From positions 496,001 through 560,000 of the forward strand of contig JACEUU010000003.1 of assembly GCA_024998755.1 (NCBI GenBank): a stretch of DNA of 64,000 bases, read 5' to 3'. The notes beneath the pieces were generated by a model. It was not told where the DNA came from. It was given only the letters and a program-made list of their open reading frames with translations, and did no database searches. The position numbers were made by a program, and so were the translations under genes. Origin of the DNA: Vampirovibrio sp. (GTDB lineage: Bacteria; Cyanobacteriota; Vampirovibrionia; Vampirovibrionales; JAJTHC01). Shown in pieces: positions 24,971 to 33,593 of this stretch (position 1 is the stretch's first letter; every line of letters begins with the position of its first letter).

Positions 24971-25708
24971 ATTTAACTAATTAGCTATTATAATATCCTT
25001 AAGTCTATTAAGGAGTATTTAAAATGCAGTGTCCAAAATGTGGTAGTTTAGATAAAGTTAAAGCAGGGTTCATTGGAGAAAAGTAACGGTATCAATGCAA
25101 AAACTGTGCCTGTAAATATACACATTCAACCCCGAAATGGCTTGCACCCATCACATGGACGCTAGCCAACCCAGCTATACACTTCAGGGCTTTCCCTTCG
25201 AAAAACTGGTAATTTAATTGGGGTTTCAACGCCTGCTGTACTCAAACAAATTCGTAAAATAGACACCACTGCTTGTCGGTTAGAGCCACAGAAAACCACT
25301 GTTGTTGAGCTCGATGAACTCTGCACGTTTCTTACCGAAAAAAACGCAAAATCTGGGTATGGGTGGCTGTTTGTCGAGAAACAAGGCGAATCTTGGACTG
25401 GGAAGTGGGTTGTCGTGGCATTAAAACCTTGAAAAAATTATGGAAACGGCTTCAGTTATTCAAGGTTGAAGTTTATTGTGCTGACCATTGGAAAGCCTAC
25501 AATGCCGTGTTGCCTAGTGAAAAATTGGTTCAAAGCAAGGCTGAAACGTATACAGCAGAACAGACTTGGAGCGATTTGCGACATTGGTTTGCTCGGTTTA
25601 AACGACGAGGTAAAGTCGTCTCTCGGTGTTTGGGTGATTTGATTCATGCCATAGCCATTTACTTTCACCGAGTTAATTTAAGATATAGCTAATTGGTTAA
25701 AACTCTCA
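24971..25708 (+). mobile_element. IS1-like insertion sequence, left copy
   Basis: About 738 bp, ends given to a few bases. Imperfect terminal inverted repeats include TTAACTAATTAGCTAT (24973-24988) and the complement of TTAACCAATTAGCTAT (25685-25700). It encodes one IS1-type transposase in broken frames and is almost identical to the inverted copy at 25997-26726, except for 8 bp (GATGAACT at 25313-25320) missing there. Near-identical 9-bp flanks (8 of 9) fit the target duplication size of IS1. Confidence 0.9.
25024..25692 (+). pseudogene. IS1-family transposase, inactivated
   Basis: The N-terminal zinc finger (MQCPKCGS, RYQCKNCACKYT) is cut by TAA at 25084-25086, where relatives would have a sense codon. 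A +1 shift in the CCC run near 25174 moves the helix-turn-helix (LYTSGLSLRKTGNLIGVSTP) to another frame. The first catalytic Asp is in VVELDELCTF. The frame then reaches A AAA AAC at 25339-25345, the classical -1 slippery heptamer, and a -1 shift there gives EKKRKIWVWVAVCRETRRIL, the second Asp (VYCADHWKAY) and Glu (YTAEQTWSDLRHW). The heptamer may be a programmed site; the stop and +1 shift should abolish activity. Confidence 0.85.
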
Positions 25709-25996
25709 ACCTTTTTATTCTCTCACTTTTATTATCGTACTGTATTTAATTCAGTCCATTTCACAAGCACAAAAAACACATAACGACTACTTAGTGATTG
25801 CCTACTATATAGGGCTTATGGTAATTGGTATTTTACTATTGAAGAACTATTACACCATTAAAGAGCAAGAGAAGCTGAACTAGTCGAAGATTTACTGGAC
25901 AAACTTCAGACTCATTCAAGTGGATTCTGCCTGTTCGCAAACCAGTTCTTTCTTCAAGAATTTTAATTTTATTGGGCTGGATCAAGAAAAATTAAC

Positions 25997-26726
25997 TGAG
26001 AGTTTTAATCAATTAGCTATATCTTAAATTAACTCGGTGAAAGTAAATGGCTATGGCATGAATCAAATCACCCAAACACCGAGAGACGACTTTACCTCGT
26101 CGTTTAAACCGAGCAAACCAATGTCGCAAATCGCTCCAAGTCTGTTCTGCTGTATACGTTTCAGCCTTGCTTTGAACCAATTTTTCACTAGGCAACACGG
26201 CATTGTAGGCTTTCCAATGGTCAGCACAATAAACTTCAACCTTGAATAACTGAAGCCGTTTCCATAATTTTTTCAAGGTTTTAATGCCACGACAACCCAC
26301 TTCCCAGTCCAAGATTCGCCTTGTTTCTCGACAAACAGCCACCCATACCCAGATTTTGCGTTTTTTTCGGTAAGAAACGTGCAGGAGCTCAACAACAGTG
26401 GTTTTCTGTGGTTCTAACCGACAAGCAGTGGTGTCTATTTTACGAATTTGTTTGAGTACAGCAGGCGTTGAAACCCCAATTAAATTACCAGTTTTTCGAA
26501 GGGAAAGCCCTGAAGTGTATAGCTGGGTTGGCTAGCGTCCATGTGATGGGTGCAAGCCATTTCGGGGTTGAATGTGTATATTTACAGGCACAGTTTTTGC
26601 ATTGATACCGTTACTTTTCTCCAATGAACCCTGCTTTAACTTTATCTAAACTACCACATTTTGGACACTGCATTTTAAATACTCCTTAATAGACTTAAGG
26701 ATATTATAATAGCTAATTAGTTAAAT
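25997..26726 (-). mobile_element. IS1-like insertion sequence, right inverted copy
   Basis: About 730 bp, inverted relative to the left copy, 288 bp away. It has the same nonsense codon and shift, and lacks the 8 bp encoding the catalytic D-E pair of ELDEL. The two copies thus form a large inverted repeat able to fold into a cruciform or to invert or excise the segment between them. Confidence 0.9.
26013..26673 (-). pseudogene. IS1-family transposase, inactivated (8-bp deletion copy)
   Basis: Same lesions as the left copy plus deletion of GATGAACT, changing ELDELC to ELLHV and shifting frame, so the first catalytic Asp is lost. The open 109-residue 3' frame (26342-26013) is identical in protein sequence to that of the left copy. 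It cannot make an active transposase. Confidence 0.85.
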
Positions 26727-26771
26727 ATACTAATTAAAGTATTTTAGATGTCAATAAATACTTTAACTTTG

Positions 26772-27950
26772 TTAAGCAGTAGGAAAAACACCCACATTAC
26801 CACCAGAAACAATGCAAACCACCAATCGTTTTTCCGTTGGGGTGTATTCTTCTCGATTGAGAGCGGTATAAACCGTTGCCCCAGAAGGTCCTTCAATTTT
26901 ATCGCCTAAATCATTCAAGGCGTATTGCATACCCCAAGCCATCATATCATCTGAAATTTTCAACTGCGGAATATCCAACGTTTCAAACACCAGCTGATTC
27001 CCTTCCGCTACGGATTTTACCCGAATGGCATCGCCATATTTGGTAAACAAGTTTTGCAAGCGTAAGCCTGCAAATTTCAAATCAACCTGTCTAAATCTAG
27101 CATCCCAAGCGGCAGCCATGCGTAAAGCCGTAGCTGTGCCAGCCAATAGCCCGCCCCCGCCAATAGGTGAAACAACCACCACTTCTTCAATTTCAGGGCG
27201 TTGTTGGAGAATTGGGCTTAATTGCCTGAAAAGCTCTAAGCCAATGGTACCCTGCCCTGCTACCACCCATGGGTTACTAAAGGGATCTAAATAATATCCA
27301 TCGCCCCCTACTTGTTGAGAAATAGCCCAATCTCTGGCTTCATCAAACGTATCGCCAAGGTAAAGCACACTGGCATCTACACCCTTATGCCGAACACCCA
27401 AAATTTTACTATTAATGGTCTTCAGTTTTATTTCAGACGTATTATTAGGTACAACAATTTTTACTTTTTTAGGGTGTAATAGTTCAGCAGCCTTCAAAAT
27501 ACCCAAAGCGTGGTTACCCGTTGAAACGGCTAGAAAATTATCTTCGCCTGAAGTTTCCATCACCCGCTTCATACCACAAAAAGCCCCACGGGCTTTATAG
27601 GCTTTAATAGCGGTTTGATCTTCCCGTTTATAGTATAAATTGGGTACTAGCTTAGAGGAATCTAACGCCGTAACGGCACTAGAAAGCTGATTACCTAGCG
27701 TTCTAGGCTTTAAGCTTAAGGCTTTACGAAAGGGTTGAATCAGCCTATCTGCTTCTAAAATAGAGGTATACAAATGCAACAACGGAATGTAGGCTTCAAC
27801 AGACATCCCGTTAGGCAAGCCAGGGATGTTAATTCGCCCATTGGCTTCCATCACGGGTGATTCGACCCCGCACAAGGCTGCTTTGGGGAATAGGCAAGCA
27901 TCTACTTTTTGATAAAGAGACAAGTCTGCAGATTCGGTCGAACTTAACAT
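26772..27950 (-). CDS. ilvA: Threonine ammonia-lyase (threonine dehydratase)
   Basis: A 392-residue fold-type II PLP enzyme converting threonine to 2-oxobutyrate, the first step towards isoleucine. The PLP Lys lies in AIKAYKARGAF near residue 118, cofactor phosphate binding in SPIGGGGLLAG near 262, and STGNHALG near 144 positions the substrate. No C-terminal ACT/regulatory domain is present, so this is the short form; serine dehydratase activity is possible. About 50 extra residues precede the fold. The first codons are TTG ATG; the ATG is annotated. AAGG lies about 13 nt upstream. The location beside ilvC, ilvN, ilvB, thrC and hom supports the biosynthetic role. Confidence 0.88.
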   Translation of the reverse strand: MLSSTESADLSLYQKVDACLFPKAALCGVESPVMEANGRINIPGLPNGMSVEAYIPLLHLYTSILEADRLIQPFRKALSLKPRTLGNQLSSAVTALDSSKLVPNLYYKREDQTAIKAYKARGAFCGMKRVMETSGEDNFLAVSTGNHALGILKAAELLHPKKVKIVVPNNTSEIKLKTINSKILGVRHKGVDASVLYLGDTFDEARDWAISQQVGGDGYYLDPFSNPWVVAGQGTIGLELFRQLSPILQQRPEIEEVVVVSPIGGGGLLAGTATALRMAAAWDARFRQVDLKFAGLRLQNLFTKYGDAIRVKSVAEGNQLVFETLDIPQLKISDDMMAWGMQYALNDLGDKIEGPSGATVYTALNREEYTPTEKRLVVCIVSGGNVGVFPTA

Positions 27951-28059
27951 CAATGGAATATACCTTATTGATTATCCTAAAGAAAAACCAGTAAAAAAAG
28001 TGTGAATAAGCTGGAGGTTTATCAGCATTTAGTATAAACCTCCCAACCCATTTTGGCGA

Positions 28060-29118
28060 TTAATTTTTTTGACGGTCTACCAATTTACCGTCTTGAAGCC
28101 AAGGCATCATGCCACGCAATTTACGCCCTGTTACTTCCAACGGATGATCAATATCAGCTTGACACAACTGTTTCAACCGAGGCATACCTGCACGCACATC
28201 GGCTGTAAATTCACGAGCAAATTCACCACTTTGAATTTCTTTCAAAATGACTTTCATGGCTTCTTTGGTTTCAGAAGTTACCACCCGAGGCCCACGGGTT
28301 ACATCGCCATAACGTGCTGTATCACTAATGGAATACCGCATATCGGCAATGCCACCTTCGTACATCAAGTCTACAATTAACTTGAGTTCGTGTAAGCATT
28401 CAAAATACGCCATTTCAGGAGGATAGCCCGCTTCGGTTAACACTTCAAAACCGGCTTTAACCAAGGCTGCAGCACCGCCACAAAGCACGGCTTGTTCACC
28501 GAATAAATCTGTTTCTGTTTCGTCTTTAAAAGTGGTTTCAATCGTACCACCACGACCACCACCCACGCAGGAAGCATAGCCTAAAGCCACTTCTTTGGCT
28601 TCGCCGGAAGCATCTTGATAAACGGCCATTAAGCAAGGAACGCCACGACCTTTTTCAAATTCGCCACGCACCAAATGCCCTGGGCCTTTAGGGGCTACCA
28701 AGAAAACATCTACATCGGCTGGAGGCACAATGTGTTCAAAATGCACGGAAAAACCGTGGCTGAACATTAAGGCTTGTCCTTTTTTCAACTTGCCTTCAAA
28801 ATGAGCCTTATACACATCAGAATGGTAAACATCTGGAATTAAAAATAGAATAATATCAGCCCATTCAGCAGCTTGATCTAAATCAATGGCTTCCAAACCA
28901 GCAGCAACCACTTTTTCAGCCGTGGCAGAACCCGCACGCAAGGCAATTTTAACTTGGCAACCGGAATCTTTTAAATTCAGGCTTTGTCCAAACCCTTGGC
29001 TACCAAAGCCTAAAACGGCAATTTTTTTGCCCAAAATTTTGGTTTTGCTCATATCAGCATCATAGTAAACTTTCAAACCCGCTTGTGGGGCTACAGAACA
29101 AGAAGACATCATCATCAT
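28060..29118 (-). CDS. ilvC: Ketol-acid reductoisomerase
   Basis: A 352-residue class I KARI catalysing Mg- and NAD(P)H-dependent isomeroreduction of acetolactate or acetohydroxybutyrate. The nucleotide-binding loop is AVLGFGSQGFGQS near residue 35, the catalytic His lies in FLVAPKGPGH, and the metal-binding Asp/Glu in ETTFKDETETDLFGEQ near 195 and CLHELKLIVDL near 235. Length is typical. The gene opens GTG followed by four ATG codons (29107-29118); upstream there is only AGAAAGAGAG 17 nt or more away, so the true start within the run is open. ilvN lies 230 nt upstream with a MITE-like element between. Confidence 0.96.
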   Translation of the reverse strand: MMMMSSCSVAPQAGLKVYYDADMSKTKILGKKIAVLGFGSQGFGQSLNLKDSGCQVKIALRAGSATAEKVVAAGLEAIDLDQAAEWADIILFLIPDVYHSDVYKAHFEGKLKKGQALMFSHGFSVHFEHIVPPADVDVFLVAPKGPGHLVRGEFEKGRGVPCLMAVYQDASGEAKEVALGYASCVGGGRGGTIETTFKDETETDLFGEQAVLCGGAAALVKAGFEVLTEAGYPPEMAYFECLHELKLIVDLMYEGGIADMRYSISDTARYGDVTRGPRVVTSETKEAMKVILKEIQSGEFAREFTADVRAGMPRLKQLCQADIDHPLEVTGRKLRGMMPWLQDGKLVDRQKN

Positions 29119-29183
29119 CACGGAGAAATACTCTCTTTCTACTTAAATAAACAGTACCGGTTACAAAAACAAATAAACTAAAA

Positions 29184-29329
29184 ATTGAGGTTACGGAAAA
29201 AGGTCTATTGAGCGTGCTAATTTTGTTACTGCGATACTCATTTCGGTTATTTACCTAGTGTAAACGCCCTCATTGCGTTTCTCGTGCCTCATTATCCCAT
29301 CCCACTAAACCTTTTTCCGTAACCTCAAT
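29184..29329. repeat. MITE-like element, type D (146 bp)
   Basis: Perfect 21-bp terminal inverted repeats at 29184-29204 and 29309-29329 (outer end ATTGAGGTTACGG). No coding capacity, and its ends differ from the ATACC family. It occupies most of the ilvN-ilvC intergenic region. Confidence 0.85.
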
Positions 29330-29350
29330 AGTTTAAACCAAACATAAACC

Positions 29351-29716
29351 TTAAGCAGACCGTTCTTTAATAGGGGTAAACAAGGTGGCTTCATCACTAG
29401 ACTTATTTGCAGGAACAAGGCTAGCAGAAAGGACATAAACCTGTTTTTCCAAAAACTTGACCAGCTTTTGAACGCTAAAATAATCGGCACTATGGAATGC
29501 CATGGTTACATACAACGTATCTGTCTTCGTACACAATACAGATTGGAATTGGGTCGGAATCCAACCACGGTGGGTTACTGCACCTAACACTCTATCCAAC
29601 CCACCCATTCTGGCTTGCAACGTGCAAGTAATGGTTTGTAAGGGTTCAGAACCAGCACTAATTGTAGCTGTAGTATCAAGTGGGATAGACGCTGTAGCGG
29701 AATTCATCATCATCAT
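29351..29716 (-). CDS. ilvN: Acetolactate synthase small (regulatory) subunit, ACT domain
   Basis: A 121-residue protein with a single ACT domain at about residues 26-100 (TITCTLQARMGGLDRVLGAV, HRGWIPTQFQSV), resembling the short IlvM/IlvN regulatory subunits that activate acetolactate synthase and confer valine feedback. It lacks the second domain of longer IlvH proteins. It lies 73 nt after ilvB on the same strand. The frame begins with four ATG codons (29705-29716); AAAGG is about 15 nt before the first, too far to be ideal. Confidence 0.88.
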   Translation of the reverse strand: MMMMNSATASIPLDTTATISAGSEPLQTITCTLQARMGGLDRVLGAVTHRGWIPTQFQSVLCTKTDTLYVTMAFHSADYFSVQKLVKFLEKQVYVLSASLVPANKSSDEATLFTPIKERSA

Positions 29717-29789
29717 TGAGAGTGGTTAGCCTTTCTTAAATTTTAGAGCACGTAAGCAGTACGAATAAAAAAGTTCGTCGTTATTTACT

Positions 29790-31616
29790 TTAAGCGTTAT
29801 CAGTCAACATTTCTTCGTTAGAAGCCCCTGAAGGTACCCAAGGGTAAACATCAACCTTTTCAACAACCCGAATATCAATAATGACGGGTCTATCGTTAAT
29901 GGCGAAGGCTTTTTGAAGCACGGCGTCTAATTCAGAAGGATGTTTAACGGTAAAGCCCACCCCGCCAAACGATTGAGCGAACAATTCATAATCTGGAGAA
30001 AACATTTCTGCTTCGCTTTCCCGCCCATACATTTTACCTTGCCATTGACGAATCATACCCAAATAGCTGTTGTTGATAATAGCTACTTTGACGGGCAGTT
30101 TATATTCTTTTGCCGTTGCCATTTCTTGCAACGTCATTTGAAAACTACCGTCGCCTGCAATATCTACAACGCAAGCATCTGGAAACGCTGCTTGAATACC
30201 AATAGCGGCTGGAAAACCAAACCCCATTGTGCCTAACCCACCAGAAGTAATCCATGTACGAGGGCGGTCTAAATTATAGCGTTGAGCCGCCCACATTTGA
30301 TGCTGACCCACTTCCGTAGTAACGTAAGCATTCTCTTTGGGTAAATTGGCAAAAATACGTTCAATAGCATATTGCGGAGACAATAAATCAGGGTGCCGAG
30401 GCGTTTCTGTTCTGCGTTCACGCCAAAAGGCAATTTGCTTGAACCAATCTGCCCGTTTACTAAGGCTTTCTGCTTGAACCTGCATGGTGTTTTCGCTTTT
30501 CGCTAAAATGGCTTGTAAAACACCTTTAATATCACCTTGAACGGGCAAGCAAGAAGCCACATTTTTATTGAGGTTAACTGGGTCTAAATCAATATGGATC
30601 ATTTTGGCCTGCTTGGCAAACCGTTCCGCATTGCCCGTTTGCCTATCATTCAAACGGTTACCAATAACCAACAGTACATCTGCTTTGGCAATAGCAATGT
30701 TTGCCCAATAATGCCCGTGCATACCCGTAAAGCCCATACAAAGGGAATGGCTTGTAGGAAAACCGCCCAAACCCATCAGGGATAAACCGACAGGAATTTG
30801 AAAGCGTTCTGCAAAAGCCAATAATACTTCAGAGGCTTCTGAGTTAATAACACCGCCACCTGAGAGAATCACAGGACGTTCGGCTTGGCTTAACAAGCTT
30901 AAAATACTGTCAATATCATCCGCCGTGTAAGATTCCGATAGCTGGTAGCCAGGTAAATCCAACTGCACTTGCCCATAATCAAATGGCGTTTTTGCATTGA
31001 TAATATCCTTAGGAATATCTACCACAACAGGACCTGGGCGACCTGTAGTAGCCACATGAAAAGCTTCTTTAATGGCTTCAGCCAACTTGCTAACATCTCT
31101 CACAATAATATTGTGTTTGGTACAAGGCCGAGTAATAGCTAAAATATCGGCTTCTTGGAAGGCATCTTGCCCTAGAAATACCGTCGGCACGTTACCTGTT
31201 ATAACCACTAAGGGAGTAGAATCGTAATAAGCATCTGCAACGCCCGTAACGATATTCGTAGCACCAGGGCCAGAAGTTACCAGTACAACACCCGCCTTAC
31301 CTGTGGTTCGGGCATAGCCTTCTGCCATGTGGCAAGCCCCTTGTTCATGCCGAACTAGGTAGTGCTTCAACTGCGGATAATCCACCAAAGCTTCATAAAT
31401 GGGCAAAATAACCCCACCAGGATAGCCAAAGATACTATCTGTGCCTTCGGCAATTAACGCCCGCAATAAAATATGAGCACCCGAAATGGGGTCTGTGCTT
31501 GCCAACCCGCTTTGACTCCATTGGGTTGTTAATGCTGAAGGCAAAGGGTTTACAGCGGAACCGCCAGCTGCAGCATTAAGAGGTTGTGTTGTAGGTACTA
31601 GGGATGCCATCATCAT
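29790..31616 (-). CDS. ilvB: Acetolactate synthase large (catalytic) subunit
   Basis: A 608-residue ThDP- and FAD-dependent enzyme making acetolactate or acetohydroxybutyrate from pyruvate. The catalytic Glu lies in LVRHEQGACHMAEGYAR near residue 90. The central domain has SGGGVINSE near 258, and the ThDP/Mg motif runs from VVDIAGDGSFQM near 475 to INNSYLGMIRQW near 505. About 35 extra residues precede the fold. Three ATG codons open the frame (31608-31616), with TTCCACCC directly upstream and only GGAA further off, so no proper Shine-Dalgarno. Forms a probable ilvB-ilvN unit. Confidence 0.96.
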   Translation of the reverse strand: MMMASLVPTTQPLNAAAGGSAVNPLPSALTTQWSQSGLASTDPISGAHILLRALIAEGTDSIFGYPGGVILPIYEALVDYPQLKHYLVRHEQGACHMAEGYARTTGKAGVVLVTSGPGATNIVTGVADAYYDSTPLVVITGNVPTVFLGQDAFQEADILAITRPCTKHNIIVRDVSKLAEAIKEAFHVATTGRPGPVVVDIPKDIINAKTPFDYGQVQLDLPGYQLSESYTADDIDSILSLLSQAERPVILSGGGVINSEASEVLLAFAERFQIPVGLSLMGLGGFPTSHSLCMGFTGMHGHYWANIAIAKADVLLVIGNRLNDRQTGNAERFAKQAKMIHIDLDPVNLNKNVASCLPVQGDIKGVLQAILAKSENTMQVQAESLSKRADWFKQIAFWRERRTETPRHPDLLSPQYAIERIFANLPKENAYVTTEVGQHQMWAAQRYNLDRPRTWITSGGLGTMGFGFPAAIGIQAAFPDACVVDIAGDGSFQMTLQEMATAKEYKLPVKVAIINNSYLGMIRQWQGKMYGRESEAEMFSPDYELFAQSFGGVGFTVKHPSELDAVLQKAFAINDRPVIIDIRVVEKVDVYPWVPSGASNEEMLTDNA

Positions 31617-31747
31617 GGGTGGAATGTTCCATTCAATTGGAGTAAATTTTAAAATTAGAGTTGTTCTACAGTACCATAATCAAACAATTGTAGCAAGCTT
31701 TTGGGAAGCTGTTGTTACAAGCGTAAAGCTTATTGCCCATAGTGTTT

Positions 31748-31893
31748 ATACCGATTGACAGATTGAATGTCGTTAGATGGAGACTAGGCACCAGTAAGTT
31801 AAAAACCGCAGGAGTACATAGAGGTACTTTGAGGATTTTGAACTTGCTGGTAACAACGTATACGCTGACGCCATTTAAACTGTCAATAGGTAT
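31748..31893. repeat. MITE-like palindromic element, type A copy 2 (146 bp)
   Basis: 14-bp ends ATACCGATTGACAG (31748-31761) and CTGTCAATAGGTAT (31880-31893). It is inverted relative to copy 1 and nearly identical in the core (GCGTATACGTTGTTACCAGC). The last base overlaps the stop codon of the gene at 31893-32531. Confidence 0.88.
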
Positions 31894-32531
31894 TATGCCA
31901 GTTTTTGTTCTTTGGCTAGTTGCGAAGCCCCCCGTTGGTGGCATTGGTGCTGCATAAACTGGAGTGCTTCGCGTTCACGCTGCATATTAGCCTTTAAAGC
32001 TTTCAAGGTTTCTAACGGTAACCCTTCCAATACTTCGGGGGAAAGATTCCCCCCATTGGCTAAATACAATTCACGGTAAAGGCGGTAAGCATCATGTGTG
32101 TAGCCTTCATAGCCTTCGTTAAACGCCATCCAGTGGTATAGTTGGTGTGCCCAAAAGGTCCAACCATTAAAGGAATGGGGTACAATAAAAACGCCTTTTT
32201 CCAAGGCAACCGTACTTTTCAATACAGGATACCGAATGGCTAAAATATTGCGTAAGGCTTCAAAAGCTTCGGTAGCTTGAGGAGAAACAAACCCAGGCAT
32301 TAACCCTAATGATTTCAACAATGTTTCAATGGGCTGGGTAAATTTATTAAGCACCACAACAGGCGTACCGTAAGTTGCTTCAATACCTAATACCAACGTT
32401 TTTACAGAGGTGTCGTTGGCTTTAAGCCAAGCTTCCAAAGGGGTAAAAAGTGGCGGTATTGTAGCCGTACCATTATGCCTGCCTGCTGAAAAGGTATCGG
32501 CTATAGGGTCTGAAAAAGAATGCGTTGTCAT
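31893..32531 (-). CDS. Hypothetical protein ending at a MITE-like element
   Basis: Not recognised. 212 residues, apparently soluble, with a helical C-terminus (ALKANMQREREALQFMQHQC) and a Trp/Tyr/His-rich middle (WTFWAHQLYHWMAFNEGYEG, about 125-144). No signal peptide or clear catalytic motif. Its TAA stop uses the terminal base of the type A element, so the original gene may have been longer and been cut by that insertion. The start is a single ATG with no strong Shine-Dalgarno in the AT-rich leader. Confidence 0.6.
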   Translation of the reverse strand: MTTHSFSDPIADTFSAGRHNGTATIPPLFTPLEAWLKANDTSVKTLVLGIEATYGTPVVVLNKFTQPIETLLKSLGLMPGFVSPQATEAFEALRNILAIRYPVLKSTVALEKGVFIVPHSFNGWTFWAHQLYHWMAFNEGYEGYTHDAYRLYRELYLANGGNLSPEVLEGLPLETLKALKANMQREREALQFMQHQCHQRGASQLAKEQKLA

Positions 32532-32795
32532 GGCGGGGTGTTGTTCCTTATTTTGGGGCTATAAAAGTAAATATTGTAAAGCTTTAAAAAATAATCAAAC
32601 GACAGAAAAAGGGCTTATATAGGCATAAAAACAACTTTTAAAGAATTTGTTCGCTTCAATGTAACGCTTCTTAATAAAAACAGGCAATTTAAATAGGAAC
32701 AATTACTTTATTAAAACATCCTAACTAACAGTCTAAAAACAATTAATCCTCACCAAAAGACCTCCCCCCTATCGATTAGAAAGACCTCCCCTACC

Positions 32796-33404
32796 ATGAT
32801 GATGATGAATGCTCAATCCTTCAATGCCCTTTCTTCTTTTTCTACCAACATTGAAAATAACTACTTGTTCGCTGATATTGAAACCTCCTTACAGCAATCA
32901 GAACGGATGGCATTGGGCTTAACACCAGACTTATTATGGCAAGATTTATTCCACACTGTTGAACGCCAAATTAAACTGGCTGGTTGGTTACAACAAAGTG
33001 TTACCGTTAGCTATCCGCATTTAGTACCAGCGTTTGAAAAAGTAGAACACCTATTAACCAACGTCCTAAAACAAGCCCCTAACGATGGTTTAAACACCTT
33101 GGCTACGCTGAGTGATTTACACTGGCACATTAACCAAGAAGGATTTTCTCCTGAATACATTCGGTTACTTTCTGTATTAAGCCAATATATTTGTAACTGG
33201 ATGGGGTTAAACCAAGGTGCCACGAGCTTAAAAGCCCCTATTGAAAGCTTAATTAACGTACAAAGCACCCAGTATATGTTAATGGCACAACTACAATTAT
33301 TGGAAGGTGAAGTAACGCAAAAAGTACTAAGCTTTACCCAACACCCTATGCATGATATTTTGCTAACCATTCAAACCAAGTTCCCTGTTGCTAAACAGGG
33401 GTAA
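32796..33404 (+). CDS. Hypothetical protein with a four-ATG start
   Basis: Not recognised. 202 residues, predicted helical and soluble, no cysteine-rich or catalytic motif. The frame starts with four ATG codons (32796-32807). The 40 nt upstream contain AAAGACCTCCCC twice, pyrimidine-rich sequence resembling the 16S rRNA 3' end rather than a Shine-Dalgarno. It is divergent from the gene at 31893 across 264 bp of AT-rich sequence with no other feature. Confidence 0.6.
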   Translation: MMMMNAQSFNALSSFSTNIENNYLFADIETSLQQSERMALGLTPDLLWQDLFHTVERQIKLAGWLQQSVTVSYPHLVPAFEKVEHLLTNVLKQAPNDGLNTLATLSDLHWHINQEGFSPEYIRLLSVLSQYICNWMGLNQGATSLKAPIESLINVQSTQYMLMAQLQLLEGEVTQKVLSFTQHPMHDILLTIQTKFPVAKQG

Positions 33405-33445
33405 GTCGTATTCATCTAACAAAACAATCCGAGGTCGATATAGTA

Positions 33446-33593
33446 TAGTATTTTAAATAATTTATGGTTTTTTATTCGTAGGGGTGCTATTAACTAGCCC
33501 TAGCGGTCTATGCAGGGCAACGCATCCTTTTCGGAATTGAGGTGCGGACGTGATAAATCACGCCTACAGGCTCAATAATTTTTTAAAATACTA
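33446..33593. repeat. MITE-like element, type C (148 bp)
   Basis: Termini TAGTATTTTAAATAATTTA and the complement of TAGTATTTTAAAAAATTATT (ending 33593) flank a GC-richer core with GTAGGGGTG and CGCCTAC. A related TTTTTTAAAATAC end lies near 15508. It cuts into the 3' end of the small gene at 33583. Confidence 0.75.

Larger units (their letters stand above)
24627..25883 (+). pseudogene. Four-TM membrane protein gene split by an IS1-like element
   Basis: The 5' part (24627-24967) encodes two hydrophobic segments and then runs into IS DNA, ending after 117 residues inside the IS terminal repeat. Removing the IS and one copy of a 9-bp near-direct repeat (ACCTTTTGA at 24959, ACCTTTTTA at 25709) joins it in frame to 25718-25883: KPF continues as YSLTFIIVLYLIQSISQ and ends TIKEQEKLN. 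The restored protein is 168 residues with about four membrane segments. Family unknown. The exact fusion shows the insertion happened into an intact gene and recently enough that both halves remain open. Confidence 0.85.

Noticed and set aside
29122-29350. Possible T-box, attenuator or riboswitch upstream of ilvC
   Set aside because: The strong inverted repeat is terminal to a 146-bp element and there is no leader peptide rich in branched-chain codons or T-box motif.
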